Positions 16,944-26,708 of a stretch of 64,000 nt of DNA are shown here, in pieces. Below the pieces are notes generated by a model. That model was given only the letters and a program-made list of their open reading frames with translations, was not told the DNA's origin and searched no databases. The first letter of the stretch is position 1. Every line of letters starts with the position of its first letter. The stretch lies in the NCBI RefSeq assembly GCF_025995175.1, contig NZ_BAPV01000060.1:1-64000 (forward strand), in the 5' to 3' direction. The position numbers and the translations under genes are program-made. Source of the DNA: Asaia krungthepensis NRIC 0535 (GTDB lineage: Bacteria > Pseudomonadota > Alphaproteobacteria > Acetobacterales > Acetobacteraceae).

Positions 16944-18311
16944 TCAGAGCCCGTTGAGCGGAGGGGGTACGCGGGCTGCCTCAAGTGCCTGTTTCTGTCT
17001 CTGCGCGAGAGCGACCTCGTCAAAATCAGCAATGAGTTCCTGAAACAGCTTGTGCCAGTTGAGCTTCGCCTTCAGGCGCAAAAAGACACTCCCCAGCCCG
17101 ATAGCAGAGCGATCGACCAGCACGAATTCGCGCGAGGGGCGTACTCCACCAGTACGCTTGAGCCCCTCATACACACGCTCGGCGATGTCGCGCCCGAAAT
17201 TCGGATCGTCGCTTTCCTGAATGAAGCGTTCGCGATCATCCATCAGCGGTCCGTAAATGAAACGCGCCCATTCATTGAGCACGGCCGCCGTATCCCGGGA
17301 AATCCCCTTGAAGCCCCAGGCTTCATAGGCCGCAAAGGCCATCTCCTCGTTATTGTCACGCAGCGCATTAAACAGATCAATGATCCCCTTGATGAAATGC
17401 GCAGGGAAAATACGGATCGCCCCGAAGTCGAGCAGGTTCAGCCCCCAATCGGAGCGGATGGTAAAATTGCCCATATGCGGATCGCCATGGATAATGCCGT
17501 AACGATAGACGGGCGTGTACCATGCCTTGAAAAGCGCCGTTGCAATCGCATTGCGCTCTTCCTGACTGGGATTCGTGTCGAGGATTTTCTGAATACCGCG
17601 CCCCGATACCCATTCCATGGTCAGCAGGCGACGCGTCGAGAGCGCCTCGACCGGCAAAGGCACCGTCACCTCAGGGATATGCTCGAGCATCGCACGATAA
17701 AGGCGCATATGCGACGCCTCGCGCTCATAGTCCAACTCCTCGCGCAAGCGCTCCTCGAGCTCGCGCACCACCTCATCCTGCTTGATGGCGGGCAGAAATT
17801 GCTGAACCAGCCCGACGACGGCGCGAAACTGGCGCAGATCGGATTCCACCGCCGCATTCATATCCGGATATTGCAGCTTGCAGGCCACATCCTGACCATC
17901 TGACGTGACAGCGCGGTGCACCTGACCGAGGCTTGCTGCCGCCATGGCCTGATGGGAGAAGGAGCGGAACTGTCGCTCCCAGTTCACGCCCAACTCCGTC
18001 ACCATGCGGCGGCGCACAAAACTCCAGGCCATGGGCGGGGCATTGGCCTGAAGCTCCGCCAGCTGGTTGGCGTATTCCTCAGGCAGGGCGCCTGGGATGG
18101 TCGAGAGGATCTGCGCGCCCTTCATCAGCGGGCCCTTGAGCCCGCCCAATGCCGCGCGCAGGTCATTCGCGTGAATGGCCTGATTGGATTTGAATCCCAG
18201 CTTGTTGCCGATCACCCGTGTCGCGATACCGCCCACCGTGCCGGAGGCACGCGCCATACGCTTGATCTCGCCGAACAAGCCTGTCTGATCCAGATCCTTG
18301 GGGGTGCTCAT
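16944..18311 (-). CDS. ABC1/UbiB (ADCK) atypical kinase-like protein
   Basis: A protein of 455 residues of the ABC1/ADCK/UbiB family. It has the family KxGQ-type motif as KGAQ at 64-67, the Ala-rich nucleotide loop AAASLGQVHRA near 124-134, VACK with the nucleotide-contacting Lys near 145, the catalytic-loop motif HGDPHMGN at 275-282 and DFG at 295-297. Members support ubiquinone biosynthesis or lipid handling through ATPase or kinase activity; whether this is UbiB itself or a paralogue cannot be told, as no C-terminal membrane helices are obvious. It starts 3 bp after the oligoendopeptidase stop, so the two form one operon ended by the hairpin at 16884. Confidence 0.88.
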   Translation of the reverse strand: MSTPKDLDQTGLFGEIKRMARASGTVGGIATRVIGNKLGFKSNQAIHANDLRAALGGLKGPLMKGAQILSTIPGALPEEYANQLAELQANAPPMAWSFVRRRMVTELGVNWERQFRSFSHQAMAAASLGQVHRAVTSDGQDVACKLQYPDMNAAVESDLRQFRAVVGLVQQFLPAIKQDEVVRELEERLREELDYEREASHMRLYRAMLEHIPEVTVPLPVEALSTRRLLTMEWVSGRGIQKILDTNPSQEERNAIATALFKAWYTPVYRYGIIHGDPHMGNFTIRSDWGLNLLDFGAIRIFPAHFIKGIIDLFNALRDNNEEMAFAAYEAWGFKGISRDTAAVLNEWARFIYGPLMDDRERFIQESDDPNFGRDIAERVYEGLKRTGGVRPSREFVLVDRSAIGLGSVFLRLKAKLNWHKLFQELIADFDEVALAQRQKQALEAARVPPPLNGL

Positions 18312-18314
18312 CGG

Positions 18315-20126
18315 TTAAGCGCTCTCGTCCTGTTTTTCCTGAGCCTCGAGCTCATCGATGAAACCGCTGATCACGTCCAGCCCCTTGCGCCAGAAACCGG
18401 GATCGGTTGCATCGAGCCCGAAAGGCGCCAGCAGCTCGGCATGACGTTTGGTCCCACCAGCTTCCAGCATCGCGACATAACGATCCTGGAAGGCGCCTGT
18501 TCCCCCCTGCCCCTCGGTCGTGCCCTGATACACGCCATAGAGCGCATTCACGAGGCAATCGCCGAAGGCATAGGCATAGACATAGAACGGCGAGTGCACG
18601 AAATGCGGCACGTATGACCAGTAGCTGTCGTAATCGGGCGTGAACTCGAAGGCGGGGCCGAGACTGCGGGTCTGAACCTCGCGCCAGATCTCCCCAAGAC
18701 GCTCCGGAGAGAGCTCACCCTGCTTGCGCTCGTCATGCACCCGGACCTCGAACTGGTAAAAGGCAATCTGACGCACCACTGTGTTCAGCATGTCCTCCAC
18801 CTTGCCCGCCAGCATGCGCTGACGACGCTTCGGATCGGTCTCGGCATCGAGCAGGGCCTGGAAGGTCAGCATCTCACCAAACACCGAGGCCGTCTCGGCC
18901 AGTGTGAGCGGCGTGGAGGAGAGCAGATAACCCTGTTTTGCCGCAAGAAGCTGATGCGCCCCGTGCCCGAGCTCATGGGCGAGGGTCATCACGTCGCGCG
19001 TACGCCCATGATAATTGAGCAGCACATAGGGATGCGTATCCGGAGTGACCGGATGCGCGAATGCCCCGGATGATTTTCCCGGCACCGGCGGGACATCGAT
19101 CCACGCATTTTCCATGAACTGCCCGACCAGCTCACCCAGACGCGGATCGAAGCGCTCATAGGCGTCGCGCACGATGGTCTTGGCCTCATCCCAGGGAATC
19201 AGCCTGTCCTCGTCACCGGGAAGAGGCGCGTTGCGATCCCAGTGCTGCAGCTTCTCAAGACCAAGCCAGCCCGCCTTGAGGCTGTAATAGCGATGCGCCA
19301 GACGGGCGTAATCTGCGTCGACGGCCGAGACGAGGGCCTCGACCACCTCGTCTTCCACCATATTCGCGCGGTTACGGCTCGATGTCGGACGTGGAAAGCC
19401 CCGCAGCCCGTCCTCGATCGCCTTGTCCTTCGCGAGCGTATTGGTGATCAGAACCAGAAGACGCTGATTAGCGCCGAGAACATTGCTGACCTCTGCCGCC
19501 GCAATGCGACGCTTTTCCCTGTCCGGGCTGGACATCTGGTTGAGCGCGTCGCCCAGCGGGCGCTCTTCTCCCTCCAGTGTAACGGTCAGCGAGGCCATGG
19601 TCTCGTCGAATAATCTGTTCCAGGAGGCGCGACCCGTCACCGATTTTTCGACCAGAACCTGCTCGACGGCGTCAGACAACTGGTAGGGCCGCCACACGCG
19701 CAAATCGCGCAGGAACGGGGCCCAGCGGGCCAGATCGGGCTGTTCGAGCAGTGCCGCAAGATGAGCCTCATCCAGACGATTCAACTCAAGCGTGAAAAAG
19801 AGCAGATGCGACGAGATGGCGGTCAGCCGCTCGGTCATTCCCTGCGAGAAACGCCCGGTTTCAGGATCGCTCGTATGGGCGGCGAAGCTCAGCTGGGCAA
19901 AGGCCCCGAGGCGCCCCATGCGCTGATCGATACGCTCGTAATCGACAATGGCTGCCGCCAGCTTTGACGCGCCGGCCTGGTCAAGGTGGTTCTTCCAGCG
20001 CTCGGCGAAATCGCGCGCCTCAGCCTCGCACGAGGCCAGATCGCGCGCGATGGCAGGATCGGACAGCCCCGCATAGAGGTCAGACAGATCCCAGCGGGGC
20101 AAGGAGGCGCTATCGGCTTGGGCCAT
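18315..20126 (-). CDS. pepF: Oligoendopeptidase F (M3 family metallopeptidase)
   Basis: A cytoplasmic zinc oligopeptidase of 603 residues. The zinc site is HELGH at 384-388 (TLAHELGHGAHQLLA) with the third ligand in the following ETASVFGEML stretch. The length and the GLRGFPRPTSSRN motif near 240 match the PepF/M3 family (about 600). The frame is open to 20198, but ATG 20126 is preceded by AAGGA and gives the usual family N-terminus (LPRWDLSDLYAGLSDP). Role: breakdown of short peptides. It is the first gene of an operon with the UbiB-like gene. Confidence 0.92.
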   Translation of the reverse strand: MAQADSASLPRWDLSDLYAGLSDPAIARDLASCEAEARDFAERWKNHLDQAGASKLAAAIVDYERIDQRMGRLGAFAQLSFAAHTSDPETGRFSQGMTERLTAISSHLLFFTLELNRLDEAHLAALLEQPDLARWAPFLRDLRVWRPYQLSDAVEQVLVEKSVTGRASWNRLFDETMASLTVTLEGEERPLGDALNQMSSPDREKRRIAAAEVSNVLGANQRLLVLITNTLAKDKAIEDGLRGFPRPTSSRNRANMVEDEVVEALVSAVDADYARLAHRYYSLKAGWLGLEKLQHWDRNAPLPGDEDRLIPWDEAKTIVRDAYERFDPRLGELVGQFMENAWIDVPPVPGKSSGAFAHPVTPDTHPYVLLNYHGRTRDVMTLAHELGHGAHQLLAAKQGYLLSSTPLTLAETASVFGEMLTFQALLDAETDPKRRQRMLAGKVEDMLNTVVRQIAFYQFEVRVHDERKQGELSPERLGEIWREVQTRSLGPAFEFTPDYDSYWSYVPHFVHSPFYVYAYAFGDCLVNALYGVYQGTTEGQGGTGAFQDRYVAMLEAGGTKRHAELLAPFGLDATDPGFWRKGLDVISGFIDELEAQEKQDESA

Positions 20127-20249
20127 GAATTCGGGTCCTTGAAAATCTCGTGCCGTTCGATCTGGGGTCTTCCCGACCGATTGGCCAGTGGGCCTCACCC
20201 CGGCTTGATGGGGAAAAGCACATCTTGAATCGCGCCTGAGGCGCGAAAC

Positions 20250-21698
20250 TCAGCGAAAAGCGGGCTCGTCGAAACCGCGCAGCTTGCGCGAATGCAGGCT
20301 GTCCACCCCGCGCTCACGCAGAAGCCGCATGGTCTCGATACCGACCATCAGATGCTGGCTTACGCGCTCACGATAGAACGCATTGGCCATGCCGCGCAGC
20401 TTGAGTTCGCCATGGAGCGGCTTGTCTGAAACGCAGAGCAGCGTGCCATAGGGCACACGGAAGCGAAAACCGTTCGCCGCAATCGTCGCGGATTCCATGT
20501 CGACGGCGATCGACCGGCTCATGTTGATCTGGGTGAACAAGGCGCGCAGCCGCAACTCCCAGTTGCGATTATCGGTGGTCAGTACCGTCCCCGTACGCAG
20601 CCGCGTCTTGATGTCGCGCTCATCCAGCCCGGTCACGCGCTCCATGGCTTCCTGCAGCGCCACCTGAACCTCGGCAATGGGCGGCACGGGCACCCAGGTC
20701 GGCAGATCGTCATCGAGCACATGATCGTCACGCACATAGCCATGGGCGAGCACATAATCGCCCAGAAGCTGGGTACGGCGCAGCCCGGCACAATGCCCGA
20801 CCATCAGCCAGCAATGTGGGCGAAGCACAGCAAGATGATCGGTGATCGTCTTCGCATTGGAGGGCCCGACCCCAATATTGATCAGAGTGATCCCATCCCC
20901 ATCGGGGCGACAAAGATGATAGGCGGGCATTTGGGGCAGCGAGGCCGCTGGCTGACCCGATTGCCCGTCCTTGGTGTAGATCGCATCCCCCGGCTCGACA
21001 AAGGCGCTGTACTCGCCCCCGGTATCGACCTGGGCACGCGCATAGTCGCGAAACCCGTCCACATAACGCTGATAATTGGTCAGCAGGATGAAGCGCTGAA
21101 AATGGCGTGGAGCCGTACCGGTATAATGGTGCAGCCGTGCGAGCGAATAATCCGTGCGCTCGGCTGTGAAGAGCGCCAATGCCCGAGGTGCATTCGGGTC
21201 GGGGATGATCTCGCAATTGGCGATGGTATCATCCGTCATATGCAGGTCCGGCAGGGCATAGTTATCCTGCAGAAGCCTAAGGTCCGCCTCGGTCAGACCG
21301 GTCACCGCTTCTTCCATCACATAAGGAAGCGGCATGGGTCGTTGCGACAGGCCGACATAGACCGGCTGCTTGTAGCACTCGATCAGGTTCTCGATCTGGG
21401 CGCGCCAATAGCTGCGGAACAATGCCGGGCGGGTGAGCGTGGTGCCATAGAACCCCGGTTCGAGCAGAACGCCGAAACGCGGTTTGACATCGGCGGGAAT
21501 GGTGCCACGCGCCAGAGGGAAAGCAAGATAGGGATAAAAGGATTCAGCGGGTTGGCGCGCAGCAAAGGCATCCCGAAGACGGGTCACCCCCTCTTCATAG
21601 AGCGCCTCGATACGGTTCAGTGCAGCTTCAGGATCATGAAAGGGGGTAAAGCCGCTCCCGACCCGATCGAAAAGCGTGTCCTGTTCTGCTGCGCTCAT
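20250..21698 (-). CDS. amn: AMP nucleosidase
   Basis: A protein of 482 residues that cleaves AMP to adenine and ribose 5-phosphate, part of adenylate balance. The N-terminal regulatory domain holds RPMPLPYVMEE and DTGGEYSAFVEPG. The catalytic part is of the PNP/UDP phosphorylase type, with ITLINIGVGPSNAKTITDHLAVLRP, WLMVGHCAGLR and the late IAVDMESATIAANG, where the Glu contacts ribose. ATG 21698 is chosen because AGGTGG lies just upstream; a GTG at 21743 is possible but lacks a site. It is divergent from the small gene at 21790. Confidence 0.93.
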   Translation of the reverse strand: MSAAEQDTLFDRVGSGFTPFHDPEAALNRIEALYEEGVTRLRDAFAARQPAESFYPYLAFPLARGTIPADVKPRFGVLLEPGFYGTTLTRPALFRSYWRAQIENLIECYKQPVYVGLSQRPMPLPYVMEEAVTGLTEADLRLLQDNYALPDLHMTDDTIANCEIIPDPNAPRALALFTAERTDYSLARLHHYTGTAPRHFQRFILLTNYQRYVDGFRDYARAQVDTGGEYSAFVEPGDAIYTKDGQSGQPAASLPQMPAYHLCRPDGDGITLINIGVGPSNAKTITDHLAVLRPHCWLMVGHCAGLRRTQLLGDYVLAHGYVRDDHVLDDDLPTWVPVPPIAEVQVALQEAMERVTGLDERDIKTRLRTGTVLTTDNRNWELRLRALFTQINMSRSIAVDMESATIAANGFRFRVPYGTLLCVSDKPLHGELKLRGMANAFYRERVSQHLMVGIETMRLLRERGVDSLHSRKLRGFDEPAFR

Positions 21699-21789
21699 CT
21701 TCCACCTGTGGCTTCGTGTTTTCGACAGGCTAGCCTGTTGCACAAGGGAGCGATAGACGCAGAAAAAGTTACGTTATAACATACCATAT

Positions 21790-22137
21790 ATGACGCATCT
21801 CCAGCTCTGCTCCCCGCCAGCCGATAATGATGGCACCTGCCGCAAGGCCCTCTGGCGCCGCCACGAAGGCGATTCCTGGGCCGCCTTCGATGCCCTGCCC
21901 AAAGCCATACGCCAGCGTCTGGCCGAGCATGTCTATGATGCCTGGTCCGTTAACGCGCTCATTCTGTGGAAGCATTACAAAAAGGTGCATGGCGCGACCG
22001 AGCGCGCCGAACGCGCGATGATCCGCTATCTGGATTACTGCGAACGCCTCGAACAGAGTGCTTTCGTGGCGCAAAATGGCCCACTGCCCCATCAACAGGC
22101 TGGCGCGACGCCGCTACGCTACGATTCCAGTCGCTGA
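21790..22137 (+). CDS. Small DUF6525-like protein
   Basis: A protein of 115 residues with no signal or membrane segment. The core, SWAAFDALPKAIRQRLAEHVYDAWSVNALILWKHY followed by a helical stretch, resembles the alphaproteobacterial DUF6525 family as I remember it; this should be confirmed by profile search. No clear ribosome site precedes ATG 21790; the upstream AT-rich stretch shared with amn probably holds divergent promoters. Function unknown. Confidence 0.6.
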   Translation: MTHLQLCSPPADNDGTCRKALWRRHEGDSWAAFDALPKAIRQRLAEHVYDAWSVNALILWKHYKKVHGATERAERAMIRYLDYCERLEQSAFVAQNGPLPHQQAGATPLRYDSSR

Positions 22138-22579
22138 AGACCAGCCTTGCCCGATTTGTGGATTGAACATGCCGGGACCCGCGCCTGAACAACTCATGCC
22201 CTGCAAGCCGATGTCACAACAAGCCAGTGCCGCAAAAGGATCTTCGGCTTCTTGTCGCGTTTTTCACGACCGATAGCGGATAAATGACAGCGTGTGGGTC
22301 AGGCTCACTGTTTTGTCACGCCACGCAATGACTCCTTCAGGCATAGTGGTGAGACATCATGAATTACGAAAAACAACAATCGGCTGTGCCAAACAGTTTT
22401 TTTCTTTGCCGCTTTACCTGTCCGGTGCGTCAGATACATGCCGATATTATGGGAGGGCCGCCTGGTGACGGTTTGTCGTTCTGACGCCTCCTGATCCCAC
22501 TGCAGGGCTTGAACGGCCTCCCCTGCTTGGCGCCCCCTATATCGCGCATCACCCGCTCTGGAGGCGCGCGCTCTACGCC
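22138..22579. other. Intergenic region and probable 5' extension of the MFS gene
   Basis: The left part (22138-22468) shows no supported gene and should hold the efflux operon promoter. The right part (22469-22579) is open in the frame of the downstream MFS gene and reads as protein (PPLLGAPYIAHHPLWRRALYA), yet has no ATG, GTG or TTG in that frame. An ATG at 22449 in another frame runs to a stop at 22482-22484. Confidence 0.55.
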
Positions 22580-24049
22580 ATGATGGGCGTCTTCATGCCG
22601 ATTGTCGCCTCGGCGCAGAACGGATTGCTGACGGGCAATATCGGCAGCGCCGCCGGTGAGGCTGGCCTGACCACAGCCGAGGCCGAATGGCTGATTGCCG
22701 CGTTTGTCGGGGCCGCAGCTTTCGCCAATCTCGTCGTCATCAAGGGGCGTCAGCAATTCGGTATCATGTTCTTTCTGACCACCCTGCTTGGCGTGAACGT
22801 GCTGACGGGATTGCTTCTGATCCTGTTCCCGTCTTTCACCACCCTGACCATCAACAGGGTCAGCAATGGGCTCATGGTCTCCACCAATGTGGCAGGGGGC
22901 GTTTATTATCTCATCCAGGCCTTGCCCAAATCGCATCGCGTGCTGGCTATCGCGATTGCGATTGCCTGCCTTCAGATGGCCAATCCGATCGCGGCCCTGT
23001 TCCCCGTAGAGATGCTGACGCGCGGGAGCAATCATGGCTTTGCCTGTCTGGCCACCGCCATGGGGGCCCTTCAGCTTATCCTGGTTCTGCTGCTTCCCCT
23101 GCCACGCACCAATATGGGGCGTGTTTTCGAAGGGCTCGATGCCCTCTCGGCCGTGTTGCTGTGCGGCGTCTCGGTCTGTCTTGCCTCGTTCCTGACTTTG
23201 GGCAAGACCATGTGGTGGACCGACACCCCCTGGATTGGCTGGCTCCTGATCGGCACAATCGGTTTTGCCGCGGCGGCCTTCGCGTTCGAGAGTTGCCGCA
23301 CACGTCCCCTGTTGCAGATCAGCTGGCTCAGCACCGGCACGATCCTGCGTTTTGCCATCGTTGCGATTGTCGAGCGACTGCTTCTTTCCGAGCAGACCAC
23401 CGGTGCGACGGGTCTGCTTTCACAGGCGGGTCTGCTTAACGACCAGTACCACACGCTTTATCTGTTCGTGATCCTGGGCATGGTCACAGGCACGACCGTC
23501 ATGGGCCTGACCCTTTCTGCCAGAGCCATTCCCTTCCAATGCGTCGCCGCACTCCTCGCTATTGCTTTCGCGTCATGGATGGATGCCGGCAGCAACGCCC
23601 TGACGCGTCCCGTTGACATGTATTTCTCCCAGGCTCTGCTTGGCTTTGGTACCACATTGTTTGTCGGGCCCGCCCTGCTCTATGGCGTCATTCTGGTCCT
23701 CAAATCGGACACCAGCCATTTTATCTCAACCATCTACGTATTCGCCATCACCCAAAGTGTTGGCAGCGTGACGGGCGCTGCGCTGCTGGGTAGCCTCCAA
23801 TATTACTACGAGCGCTATGCGATGGTCGGTTTTGCGTCACGCCTTTCCGACACGGCTTCGTCCTCGCTTGCTGCCTCGAAGCTGGGGCTTTCATCGCTTT
23901 CGAGCACGCTGAACTCCCAGGCCAGTGTGATGGGATATCTCAATCTCTTCGGCTTCGTGAGCGTGTTCGCGCTCGCCGCGGCGGGGCTGATCCTGGGTAT
24001 CCTTCTGTGCAAACACCTCATTGATCTCACGAACAGACGCTTCTCATGA
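22580..24049 (+). CDS. MFS efflux transporter (EmrB/DHA2-like)
   Basis: An integral membrane protein of at least 489 residues with about 14 hydrophobic segments, as in DHA2-type drug/H+ antiporters. Visible family-like stretches are AEAEWLIAAFVGAAAFANLVVIKGRQQFG and LPKSHRVLAIAIAIACLQMANPIAALFPVEML. It should pump substrates across the inner membrane into the channel formed with the next two products. The start is doubtful: ATG 22580 is the first in-frame ATG, but in-frame sequence back to 22469 looks like the missing N-terminal cytoplasmic segment. The gene overlaps hlyD-like ATG 24046 by four bases (ATGA). Confidence 0.85.
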   Translation: MMGVFMPIVASAQNGLLTGNIGSAAGEAGLTTAEAEWLIAAFVGAAAFANLVVIKGRQQFGIMFFLTTLLGVNVLTGLLLILFPSFTTLTINRVSNGLMVSTNVAGGVYYLIQALPKSHRVLAIAIAIACLQMANPIAALFPVEMLTRGSNHGFACLATAMGALQLILVLLLPLPRTNMGRVFEGLDALSAVLLCGVSVCLASFLTLGKTMWWTDTPWIGWLLIGTIGFAAAAFAFESCRTRPLLQISWLSTGTILRFAIVAIVERLLLSEQTTGATGLLSQAGLLNDQYHTLYLFVILGMVTGTTVMGLTLSARAIPFQCVAALLAIAFASWMDAGSNALTRPVDMYFSQALLGFGTTLFVGPALLYGVILVLKSDTSHFISTIYVFAITQSVGSVTGAALLGSLQYYYERYAMVGFASRLSDTASSSLAASKLGLSSLSSTLNSQASVMGYLNLFGFVSVFALAAAGLILGILLCKHLIDLTNRRFS

Positions 24050-25239
24050 CAGACCAGCCCCCCTCCTCCTCAAGCCACGCTGCGGCGTCCTCAGCTGTGC
24101 CCCAAAACAGTGCTCCGCCTCCGGTCTGGCACCCGCCACGGCGCACGCTGCCTGTCCTTGCGCTTGTGGCCCTTCTGACCGTGATCGTGATCGCCTGCGT
24201 TCTGGCCGCCTTTGATCTCACGCCTTTCGGGGCGGACGGAGTGAGCACAGATGATGCTTATCTGCAGGGTCATGTGACCATCGTGGCCCCCGAAGTTCCG
24301 GGCTATATCGAAGGGGTTTATGTCACCGATTATGTACCCGTGCATAAGGGCCAGCTTCTGGTCCAGATCGATCAGAGCACCTATCTGGCGCGCGTGGCCC
24401 AGGCAGAGGCCGATCTCGGCAGCCGTCAGGCCGCCCTGATCAATAACAGGCAGAACCAGGCATCGGCTCGCGCAAAGCTTGACCAGCGCCAGGCAGCCCT
24501 TCTGACAGCGCGCGCCCATCTGACGCATAGCAGCGCCGATCATCGTCGCCAGGCCGCACTCGTGGGCGATCAGAGTGTCTCGCAGAAGGAATATGACGCG
24601 GGGCTGGACAGCTTCCATTCTGACGAGGCTTCGCTGCGCCAGGCCCAGGCTGATGTGCGCGCGGCAGAGGCGGATGTGAAATCAGCCGATGTGCAGGAAG
24701 ATGTCCTGAGCGCCGATGTCCGCCAGGCCCAGGCCGTACTCGACTCTGCACGTATCGATCTGAACCGCACCCATATACGCGCCGCAAGTGACGGGGTCAT
24801 CGGCCGCACGGGGGGCACGCATATCGGTGCCTATGTCGGTGCGGGAACGGCTCTCTTCTCGCTGGTGCCGAACGAGCGATGGGTGGTGGCAGAGTACAAG
24901 GAAGCCCAGACCGGCAATATCCGCGTGGGACAGGCGGCGTCGTTCACGGTAGACGGGCTGAACGGCCAGAAATTCACGGGCCATGTGTTTCGCATCGCCC
25001 CGGCGACCGGCTCGGAGTTCGCCCTGGTGAAGCCCGATAACGCAACGGGCAACTTCGTGAAGATCCCACAGCGTATCGGCATCTATATCGCGATCGACCC
25101 CAACCAGCCCAATGCCGAGAGACTGGCTCCAGGCATGTCGGTGGAATCCTATGTCGCAACGCCTGGAACAAGCACTGCGGCTGCGCCCCCCGCAACCAAT
25201 CCGCAAGCTCAACCCGTGGCGAAGGATGGTGCCTCGTGA
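24046..25239 (+). CDS. HlyD/EmrA-family membrane fusion protein
   Basis: A periplasmic adaptor of 397 residues. It has a Pro/Ser-rich cytoplasmic N-terminus, one membrane anchor (about 33-57), a biotinyl-lipoyl-like half motif (STDDAYLQGHVTIVAPEVPGYIEGVYV), a long alpha-hairpin rich in Ala, Gln and Asp (about 110-230), the second lipoyl half (IRAASDGVIGRTGGTHIGAYV) and the beta-barrel part. The C-terminus is low complexity (Ala, Pro, Thr). It links the MFS pump to the outer-membrane channel. The start overlaps the MFS stop and the stop overlaps the next GTG, so all three are coupled. Confidence 0.92.
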   Translation: MTDQPPSSSSHAAASSAVPQNSAPPPVWHPPRRTLPVLALVALLTVIVIACVLAAFDLTPFGADGVSTDDAYLQGHVTIVAPEVPGYIEGVYVTDYVPVHKGQLLVQIDQSTYLARVAQAEADLGSRQAALINNRQNQASARAKLDQRQAALLTARAHLTHSSADHRRQAALVGDQSVSQKEYDAGLDSFHSDEASLRQAQADVRAAEADVKSADVQEDVLSADVRQAQAVLDSARIDLNRTHIRAASDGVIGRTGGTHIGAYVGAGTALFSLVPNERWVVAEYKEAQTGNIRVGQAASFTVDGLNGQKFTGHVFRIAPATGSEFALVKPDNATGNFVKIPQRIGIYIAIDPNQPNAERLAPGMSVESYVATPGTSTAAAPPATNPQAQPVAKDGAS

Positions 25240-26666
25240 GCCGCCTTCGCCTTACCGGTCTGATGGCGGGGCTGGCTGCCCTGCCCTTGCTGCTCGATGG
25301 GTGTCAGAAGGGGGATTTCATCCTGCCTCAAGGCTCCGGTGTCACCGCACCGGCCTCGTGGCGCGCCGACAGCACGTTGCAAAATGTCGAGGGGCTCGAC
25401 CCGCAATGGTGGGCCCAGTTCGGCGACCCGGTTCTGGTGACTCTGGTCACACAGGCTCTGATCGCCAACCCGGACCTGGCTCTGGCATCGGAGCGCGTAC
25501 TCCAGGCACGTGCGCAGCTGCGTCTCGCCCTGAGCGCCCAGCTGCCGCATATTGACGGTCAGGGGCTTGGTATCGGCAACGGGCATCTCATCGGCCAGAA
25601 TTTCAACACCTATATCATGGGCGGCGGCCTCACCTTCGATGTGGATCTGTTCGGCAAGCTACGCGAACAGACGCGCGCAGCACGTGCCCAGACGCTGGCG
25701 AGCGAAGCCGATCGTGAAACGGTCAGACTGGCATTGATAGGCGATACGGTACGCGCCTATGTGGCGTTGCAGGCCTCGCGCAGCGCGCTCTCCATCCTTG
25801 AACGCACACTCAGCGTGCGCACCGCCGAACAGGCGCGTATGAGCCATCAGCTCAAGGCGGGTTATGAAAAAACCAGCTCGCTCGATCTCGCCAATGCCCA
25901 GGTCAGCGATGCGGAGGCCCAGATCGCCTCGACCCGTCTGCAGATCGCCCAGCAGGAAGACGCCCTGAGCGTGTTGCTGGGGGATATTCCGGGCGATCAG
26001 ATCAGGACCATGACCGCAGGACTGCCGCTCGAGGCGCTGCGTATGCCCCCTGTCGTGGCGCCCATCCCGGCGCGGATACTCTCGAACCGGCCAGATCTGG
26101 TTTCGGCAGCCGATCAGGTCATCGCAGCCGATCACTCGCTCAAATCCGCACGCGCTGCCTTCCTGCCCGATATCACGCTCAATCCCGGAATCGGCACCGC
26201 AGGGGGGGATTCGCCTATCTCCGGTACGGTCTGGGCGCTCGGTGGCAGTGTGCTTGCGCCGATTTTCGAAGGCGGGGCCCTGCGTGCGAAGGAAAAAATT
26301 GCGGTTTCGCAGCGTAACCAGGCCGCATGGACCTATCGCAAGACCGCTATACAGGCCTTTCGCGAAGTGCAGGATGCCCTCTCGGGGACGACCCATCTGG
26401 CGGCCCAGGAGGTCAGCCTGTGCAACAGCTTTGCCTCACGCCGCCATACGCTCGAGGATGCCCGCAAGGAACTCAGTACCGGCTATGTCAATTATTTCGA
26501 TGTCGCCGATGCCGAGACGGCGTCGCTCTCGGCAGAATTGCAGACAGTGCAGATCCGGGCCTCGCGTCTGGCCGAGCTGGCCACGTTATATCAGGCGGTA
26601 GGCGGGGGCTGGAGCCCGCCGGACAACCAGAAGCCCGCCACCCACCCGCCGGTCAGAAAGGGCTGA
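25236..26666 (+). CDS. NodT-family outer-membrane efflux lipoprotein
   Basis: A TolC-like channel of 476 residues. The signal peptide ends in a lipobox (LLLDGC, Cys at about 23), so it is lipidated. Two outer-membrane efflux repeats are seen: the first around QWWAQFGDPVLVTLVTQALIANPDLALASERV, the second around ILSNRPDLVSAADQVIAADHSLKSARAAFLPDI, as in the NodT/OprM family. GTG at 25236 overlaps the adaptor stop in GTGA. It completes the tripartite pump. A hairpin at 26675 follows the stop. Confidence 0.92.
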   Translation: MSRLRLTGLMAGLAALPLLLDGCQKGDFILPQGSGVTAPASWRADSTLQNVEGLDPQWWAQFGDPVLVTLVTQALIANPDLALASERVLQARAQLRLALSAQLPHIDGQGLGIGNGHLIGQNFNTYIMGGGLTFDVDLFGKLREQTRAARAQTLASEADRETVRLALIGDTVRAYVALQASRSALSILERTLSVRTAEQARMSHQLKAGYEKTSSLDLANAQVSDAEAQIASTRLQIAQQEDALSVLLGDIPGDQIRTMTAGLPLEALRMPPVVAPIPARILSNRPDLVSAADQVIAADHSLKSARAAFLPDITLNPGIGTAGGDSPISGTVWALGGSVLAPIFEGGALRAKEKIAVSQRNQAAWTYRKTAIQAFREVQDALSGTTHLAAQEVSLCNSFASRRHTLEDARKELSTGYVNYFDVADAETASLSAELQTVQIRASRLAELATLYQAVGGGWSPPDNQKPATHPPVRKG

Positions 26667-26674
26667 ATGTTAAA

Positions 26675-26701
26675 CGCCCGCCTGCCATAAGGAGGCGGGC
26701 G
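26675..26701. terminator. Hairpin between convergent nodT-like and pbpC genes
   Basis: A perfect 9-bp GC-rich stem, CGCCCGCCT (26675-26683) and AGGCGGGCG (26693-26701), with a nine-base loop, lies between the two stop codons. Only a short T run (TTT) follows on the minus strand and none on the plus strand, so termination strength is uncertain. It may serve both operons. Confidence 0.6.
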
Positions 26702-26708
26702 AAATGCC

